NCBI GenBank assembly: GCA_015061575.1
Contig: SUWF01000025.1
Span: 1 to 40,109, forward strand
Direction of reading: 5' to 3'
From: Lentisphaerota bacterium
Lineage (GTDB): Bacteria > Verrucomicrobiota > Lentisphaeria > Victivallales > Victivallaceae
Length of the DNA stretch: 40,109 bases
Part shown: positions 35,610-40,109 of the stretch, in pieces
How the letters are laid out: every line of letters begins with the position of its first letter
How positions within the stretch are numbered: the stretch's first letter is position 1
Translations under genes and position numbers: made by a program
Notes under the pieces: model-generated
Databases searched by the model: none
Seen by the model: only the letters and a program-made list of their open reading frames with translations
Told to the model about the DNA's origin: nothing

Positions 35610-36005
35610 AATGTTGACAATGTGTAATTTGCATTTGCCTTGTCAGTTCGGGATAAGTTGATTTTTGCTGACTTGCCCCGGTTGAAAATCATGTTTGCTG
35701 CCGGATATGACTCCGATAAATCAAGGGTTGTGGAATTCGGTTCGTTATCAGCGTCCGGGGAGAGTTGTAAATTGTAAAACAGTTTGAAGACTTTTCCGGG
35801 GAGTTGATACCGCGATTCCGCTGCAGAAAGCCCGAAACGTTGGATGTTTGAGGCAGAAAATATGTTTTGCTGTCAGGAGTGCTTTTTACAAAGGGGTTTT
35901 CAGTAGTGTTCCGGCGGCCCCTTGAAAAAATTCCATTGCTGCCGGAGATTTTTTGAATAGCAAAGTTATTCAACAATATAATTTTTTTACAGAAAGGCCT
36001 GAATA
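35610..36005 (+). other. Long untranslated leader of pnp
   Basis: Together with the terminator and promoter elements these 500 bases are the only large gap on the right side. I see no coding pattern and no known riboswitch. In many bacteria PNPase controls its own mRNA through a leader hairpin cut by RNase III, so a structured leader is plausible here. Its folds (for example near 35800-35840, around CCGGGGAG and CCGCGATTCCGC) were only judged by eye. Confidence 0.4.
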
Positions 36006-38117
36006 ATGGCTGAACAAAAAGTTTCGTTTCTGCTGCCTGACGGTCGTCCCGTCGAAATCGCCACCGGTAAAATTGCTAATCTGGCCAATGGTGCCTGTAC
36101 CGTCCGTTTGGGCGATACGGTGTTGATGGTTGCCGCTTGCAGCGGTGCTGCCAAGCCCGGTACCGACTTCCTGGCGCTGCAGGTGGATTATCGTGAAAAA
36201 TATTCCGCTGCCGGTCGTTTTCCCGGCGGCTACATCAAGCGGGAAGGCCGCCCGAGCAAGAAAGAGATCCTTACCTGCCGTTTGACTGACCGTCCGCTGC
36301 GTCCCTTGTTCCCCAAAGGCTACTTTGATGAAGTGCAGGTGCAGGCGCTGGTGCTGGCTGCTGACGGGGTGAATGACCCGGATGTGCTGACCATTGTGGG
36401 GGCTTCCACGGCGTTGATGCTGTCGGATATGCCTTTCCAGGGCCCGGTCGGTGCGGTTCGGGTGGGCAAGATCGACGGTAAGCTGGTTGCCAATCCCACC
36501 CGGGAAGAGATGAAAAAATCCACTCTCGAACTGATCTACGCCGGTTTGCCGGATAAGGTGATCATGATTGAAGGGGAAGCTGAATTTGTTACCGAAGAAG
36601 AAATGCGCGAAGCCATGTACTTTGCCAACGAAGCGGTCAAAGTGCAGTGCGATGCCCAGATCGAATTGGCCAAGCTGGCCGGTAAAGCTAAAAAAGAACC
36701 AAAGCTCTTCCTGGTGCCGGATGAATTTACCAAGATGCTGGCGGAATTTTGTGCTGACCGCATTGACGGTGTTTGCACGGTTCCGGGCAAAGCCGACCGG
36801 CTGGAAGCTTTGGAAGCGTTGCAGGCTGACGCCACTGCGGCCATGCGGGATAAGTTCGCCGATTGGAGCGATGAAGATTTTGCCTACAATATGCGCATAG
36901 CCTACGACGATCTGGTGCGTGATACCACCCGCCGTTTGATCCTTGATAAGCATTACCGTGCCGATGGCCGCGGTATTGAAGATATCCGTCCGCTTTCAGC
37001 TGAAGTTGCGGTGTTGCCGGTGGTTCACGGCAGTGCGCTGTTCAGCCGCGGCGAAACTCAGGCGCTGGTGGTGGCCACGCTGGGTAACGAAAAGGATGCG
37101 CAGGAAGCCGATGACCTTACCGGCCCCGGCCCCAGCCAGTTGGATCGTTTCTATCTGCATTACAATTTCCCGAATTACAGCGTGGGCGAAGTCGGCCGTA
37201 TTGCCGGTCCCGGCCGGCGTGAAATCGGTCACGGGAATCTGGCCGAACGGTCGGTTTCCAAGGTGATCCCCAAGGATTTTCCTTATGTGGTGCGCTGCGT
37301 TTCTGAAATCATGTCCAGCAACGGTTCCACCTCCATGGCTTCGGTCTGCGGTGCGACGCTGGCGCTGATGGATGCCGGGGTGCCGATCACCGCTCCGGTG
37401 GCCGGTATCAGCTGCGGTCTGGTCACTGATGACAACGGCCGTGCGCTGCTGCTTACTGACATCATCGGTTCGGAAGACCACTTTGGCGATATGGACTTCA
37501 AGGTTTGCGGTACCCGTGAAGGTATCACCGGGTTCCAGCTGGATTTGAAGCTGCCGGGTATTCCGATCGATCTGCTGTGCGAAGGTATGGAACGTGACCG
37601 GGTCGCCCGGTTGAAGATATTGGATGTGATCGAAGCTTGCATTCCGGCTCCCCGTGCTGAAATCAGCGAACGGGCTCCCCGGGTGGAATCGCTGGTCATC
37701 AATCCGGCCAAGATCGGTGCGCTTATCGGCCCCGGCGGCAAGAATATCAAGGCAATCACCGAAGAAACCTGCTCGACGATCGATGTGGATGACGACGGCA
37801 ACGTCAAGATCATGGCGGCCAATAAGGAATTGCTGGAAGCAGCCAAACAGCGGGTGCTTGCCTCCACTGCAGAAGCGGAAATCGGTCAGATCTACCGCGG
37901 CAAAGTGGTCAGCATCCGGGATTTCGGCGCATTTGTGGAAATTCTGCCGGGCCAGGAAGGCTTGCTGCACATTTCGGAAATGGCCAACTACCGGGTCAAC
38001 GCCGTGACCGATATCTTGAGTGAAAATGACTTTGTGACCGTCAAAGTCATTGATATCGACAACTCCGGCAAGATCCGCTTGAGCCGCAAAGCCGCTTTGG
38101 CGGATATGGATAAGTAA
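36006..38117 (+). CDS. pnp: Polyribonucleotide nucleotidyltransferase (PNPase)
   Basis: A 703-residue phosphorolytic 3'-5' exoribonuclease that acts as a trimer in RNA decay. Two RNase PH-like domains are present. The second contains the catalytic acidic motif LTDIIGSEDHFGDMDFKV. A KH domain (GxxG loop GPGGKNIK at about 574-581) and an S1 domain (about 627-698, starting GQIYRGKVVSIRDFGAFVE) complete the normal architecture. The length is normal. The usual upstream rpsO is absent here. The SD is AAAGG 9 bases before the ATG, and a terminator follows. Confidence 0.97.
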   Translation: MAEQKVSFLLPDGRPVEIATGKIANLANGACTVRLGDTVLMVAACSGAAKPGTDFLALQVDYREKYSAAGRFPGGYIKREGRPSKKEILTCRLTDRPLRPLFPKGYFDEVQVQALVLAADGVNDPDVLTIVGASTALMLSDMPFQGPVGAVRVGKIDGKLVANPTREEMKKSTLELIYAGLPDKVIMIEGEAEFVTEEEMREAMYFANEAVKVQCDAQIELAKLAGKAKKEPKLFLVPDEFTKMLAEFCADRIDGVCTVPGKADRLEALEALQADATAAMRDKFADWSDEDFAYNMRIAYDDLVRDTTRRLILDKHYRADGRGIEDIRPLSAEVAVLPVVHGSALFSRGETQALVVATLGNEKDAQEADDLTGPGPSQLDRFYLHYNFPNYSVGEVGRIAGPGRREIGHGNLAERSVSKVIPKDFPYVVRCVSEIMSSNGSTSMASVCGATLALMDAGVPITAPVAGISCGLVTDDNGRALLLTDIIGSEDHFGDMDFKVCGTREGITGFQLDLKLPGIPIDLLCEGMERDRVARLKILDVIEACIPAPRAEISERAPRVESLVINPAKIGALIGPGGKNIKAITEETCSTIDVDDDGNVKIMAANKELLEAAKQRVLASTAEAEIGQIYRGKVVSIRDFGAFVEILPGQEGLLHISEMANYRVNAVTDILSENDFVTVKVIDIDNSGKIRLSRKAALADMDK

Positions 38118-38136
38118 TCCAAGCTGAAAAAATCCA

Positions 38137-38187
38137 ACGGGCCGTTGCCAACTGATCAAGGTTGACGACGGTCCGTTTATTTATTGT
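38137..38187 (+). terminator. Intrinsic terminator of pnp
   Basis: ACGGGCCGT and ACGGTCCGT pair through nine bases with one G-T wobble, with a second inner stem CAAC/GTTG, and are followed by T-rich TTATTTATTG. It begins 20 bases after the pnp stop. Confidence 0.7.
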
Positions 38188-38222
38188 ATATCAGGAAGAC
38201 GGAGGCTTCAGGCGGAAAAAAA

Positions 38223-39251
38223 TTATTGCTCCGGCGGGGATTTGATTATTTCCAGCAAAAAATCGCGATTGCTTTTTTCTGACGGTTTTTTGTAGATAAA
38301 AACAGTTGTGTGCGGATACTTTTTGACCAGTTCCCGGGCCAGTTCAGCTCCCCGGATAAAAATGGCTGTACTCATCCAGTCGGCCCGCACCGCCAGCGGG
38401 GTTATTACTGTAACTGCCAGATGTTTGTCTGCCGGATGGCCGCTGACCGGATCGATAATGTGGGAATAGCGGCGGTTGTTGATCGTAACAAAACGCTCGT
38501 AGCCGCCGCTGGTGGAAATTGCGCCGCCGGATACTTGGATCGTGCGCTCGATCCGGTTGTTTTGGAGCGGATCGTATATACCGATGTTAAAGTTTTGACC
38601 GGTTTGGTCATGCAGTTTCAGATTTCCGCCCAAATCGATTATTATCCGCCGGGCTTGCGATGATACTGCATTCATGGCCCGGTCAACCGCATAGCCTTTG
38701 GCGATGCCGCCCAAATCCAGCTGCATTCCTTTAACAGGAAAAAACACACTGCGTTTTTGATCATCAAAAACAACTTTATCCAACCCGGTCAAAGCAAGAT
38801 TTTTTTCTATATCCTGTACCGTGGGCAGGCTTTTATGTTCTTTGCGGTAAAATCCCCACATTTTCATCAACGGCAATGCCGTAATATCAAATGCGCCTTC
38901 GCTGTCACGCCAGGCCAATCTGGCTTCGGTCAACAGCTGGTACAGCTCCGGCGAGCAGATAAAAGGCTCCCGGTCGGCGATGGCGTTCAGACGGCACAAT
39001 TCGGAGGATGGATCGTAAAGATTGGCTCTTGCTGTGATTTGGTCAAACTCGTTGCGGGCTTGTTTGAACAACTTTTGAGCCTGCTGGCCGTCTATGCCGC
39101 AAAAAGCCAATCCGGCCACCGTACCCATCGTGCGGAAAGTGTGACGCTCGATCGTCGGGTGCGAAAAAATGGCAGTATCTGACGCTGCCGCCAGGGTTAC
39201 TGCCATGATCGTTAAGGCCGCTGCGGCAAATTTATTGAGCATCTTCATCAT
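38223..39251 (-). CDS. apbE: FAD:protein FMN transferase (ApbE-like)
   Basis: ATG 39251 (342 residues) is preferred; the frame is open 40 codons further. A signal peptide or anchor (about 10-25, [16 protein letters not shown]) places it in the envelope. The ApbE-family motifs are present: [40 protein letters not shown], and [11 protein letters not shown], with the Mg-binding Asp and Thr/Ser near the C-terminus ([10 protein letters not shown]). The enzyme attaches FMN to Thr/Ser of proteins such as NqrB/RnfD-type subunits. The start overlaps the prepilin stop by 20 bases (alternative starts at 39248 and 39242), implying coupled translation. Confidence 0.9.
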   Translation of the reverse strand: MMKMLNKFAAAALTIMAVTLAAASDTAIFSHPTIERHTFRTMGTVAGLAFCGIDGQQAQKLFKQARNEFDQITARANLYDPSSELCRLNAIADREPFICSPELYQLLTEARLAWRDSEGAFDITALPLMKMWGFYRKEHKSLPTVQDIEKNLALTGLDKVVFDDQKRSVFFPVKGMQLDLGGIAKGYAVDRAMNAVSSQARRIIIDLGGNLKLHDQTGQNFNIGIYDPLQNNRIERTIQVSGGAISTSGGYERFVTINNRRYSHIIDPVSGHPADKHLAVTVITPLAVRADWMSTAIFIRGAELARELVKKYPHTTVFIYKKPSEKSNRDFLLEIIKSPPEQ

Positions 39252-40107
39252 AATTGTGATCAAAGTATTGTTGATCGTCTTCGGCAAAATAACCGATCTG
39301 CAATGCCTTGGCTGCGTCGTTTTTGGCACCGAGCATCCGGGCACTTTCGGCATGGCCATCGGCGTAGACAAAGTTCGCCATGTTGTTGTGCCGGAAATGG
39401 ATAGTCGGCGTTCCTGAACAATTTCCCTGCAAGGTTATAGAGTAGCCGTAGACGCCGCTGCGCTCCTTGGCGGCATCACCGAACATCAGCAGTGCAGCCG
39501 GATTCTGTTCCCGGCCCGGCTGTACTTTGCCGTTAGCCAGCGTGTTGCCTTTGTTGGCAACTTTTTTGATGGAAGTTTCGACTGCAGCGTAGCCAAAGCC
39601 GCCGCCCATCGAAGTATTTTCCAGCGGTTGACCGGCCTGACTTACCCAGCTGGGGCAATACAGAGCCGCAGAGCCTTCGCCCACATAGTCGTGCAATAAT
39701 CCTTTTTGAGTCACATCCTGAGTCCAGGTGGCGTTATTGCGGCCGTTGGGTTCATCGGCAGCCCAGCCGTTGAATACCCGGCAGATAAGTTTGCTGCTGT
39801 CCTCCGGGTCCGGTGCATCATTGACAATGATCGGGCAGAATACTCCATTGTCCCCGGCATAGGCAATGTTGGCCAGGCCCATTTGTTTGAGATTGTTTAT
39901 ACAGTTGCTGCCCTGCGCACTGTTGCGGGCACTTGACAGTGCAGGCAGCAGCATTGCCGCCAGAATCGCAATGATCGCAATTACCACCAATAGCTCGATC
40001 AGCGTGAACGCTGATCGAATGAAGCACGGCTCCGCCGTGTGAAGCGCAGCGTTGCTGCATGAAGCGTTTGCCTGCGGCAAACATGAAGCACTTGCTTTGC
40101 AAGTATG
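39232..40107 (-). CDS. Prepilin-like H-X9-DG protein, N-terminus possibly outside window
   Basis: The conserved part begins [20 protein letters not shown], a type IV pilin/type II pseudopilin methylation-type signal and hydrophobic helix, then the [10 protein letters not shown] region and the C-terminal H-X9-DG box in [17 protein letters not shown]. Such proteins occur in very many copies in Planctomycetes and Lentisphaerae and are of unknown exact role. The frame is open to the right edge (40107) with no ATG. A TTG at 40080 is possible, so the start is unresolved. The N-terminal leader before FTLIEL is long, Cys- and Ala-rich, and is encoded by the hairpin array described separately. Confidence 0.85.
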   Translation of the reverse strand, partial: HTCKASASCLPQANASCSNAALHTAEPCFIRSAFTLIELLVVIAIIAILAAMLLPALSSARNSAQGSNCINNLKQMGLANIAYAGDNGVFCPIIVNDAPDPEDSSKLICRVFNGWAADEPNGRNNATWTQDVTQKGLLHDYVGEGSAALYCPSWVSQAGQPLENTSMGGGFGYAAVETSIKKVANKGNTLANGKVQPGREQNPAALLMFGDAAKERSGVYGYSITLQGNCSGTPTIHFRHNNMANFVYADGHAESARMLGAKNDAAKALQIGYFAEDDQQYFDHNYDEDAQ

Positions 40108-40109
40108 AT
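39995..40109. repeat. Tandem array of unrelated mini-hairpins joined by TGAAGC
   Basis: Five perfect inverted repeats follow each other: arms of 11, 6, 5, 7 and 6 bases from left to right, with loops of 2, 3, 3, 3 and 3 bases. Arms are 39995-40005/40008-40018, 40025-40030/40034-40039, 40046-40050/40054-40058, 40066-40072/40076-40082 and 40090-40095/40099-40104. Their arm sequences are unrelated to each other, but each adjacent pair is joined by the constant (A)TGAAG(C). On the minus strand this is GCTTCA(T). The array lies in the N-terminal leader of the prepilin gene, and the unit length (19-24 bases) changes the reading phase from unit to unit. Confidence 0.9.

Overview
The window reads as bacterial chromosome, probably from the phylum Lentisphaerota (Victivallales-like). 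I infer this from a prepilin-like H-X9-DG protein, a DUF4838 protein, a DUF187/GHL10 protein, and a GAP1/GTPase/MotA-type locus of a kind I associate with Planctomycetes-Verrucomicrobia-Chlamydiae relatives. A 16S or marker-gene placement would be decisive. Both edges lie in sequence likely to be repeated in the genome (an IS3-like transposase tail on the left, a hairpin-repeat prepilin leader on the right), so the window may be one whole assembly contig.

Layout. 1-305: transposase remnant, then tRNA-Pro(CGG) on the minus strand with its own promoter and terminator. 414-4008 (minus): the conserved rpmH-rnpA-yidD-yidC-jag cluster for L34, RNase P protein, membrane insertion and a KH/R3H RNA-binding protein. 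No dnaA or DnaA boxes are seen beside it. 4177-9372 (minus): alpha/beta hydrolase, DUF4838 protein and an EF-G-like GTPase. 9869-11648 (plus): PP2C phosphatase and a DMT-like transporter. 11676-24846 (minus): a tightly packed nine-gene locus. 24962-29866 (minus): GHL10 protein, PAS sensor, lipoprotein, 6-phosphogluconate dehydrogenase. 30106-35502 (plus): topA, DUF4432 epimerase-like gene, SMR exporter, Ig-repeat secreted protein. 36006-38117 (plus): pnp. 38223-40109 (minus): ApbE and a prepilin-like protein.

The most interesting part is the nine-gene locus. In transcription order it encodes a secreted helical protein, a GYF_2/zinc-ribbon/P-loop GTPase, a GAP1-like membrane protein, a 1023-residue membrane protein, a GYF_2-Yip1-like membrane protein, a MotA/TolQ/ExbB-like channel subunit, two different single-span proteins that each carry Asp18 at the start of the span, and a membrane-anchored vWA protein. 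Genes overlap or lie 2-26 bases apart, so they are probably one operon behind a promoter at about 24.9 kb. The parts suggest an ion-driven, GTPase-controlled, envelope-spanning machine. It resembles the stator part of Zorya-type systems but has no helicase, nuclease or OmpA domain. A PP2C phosphatase is convergent with it.

Other notable points are a tandem array of unrelated mini-hairpins joined by a constant linker at the right edge, a three-fold C-terminal repeat in topoisomerase I in place of zinc fingers, and a recurring promoter pattern TTGAAN-N16-TATATT in front of several genes.
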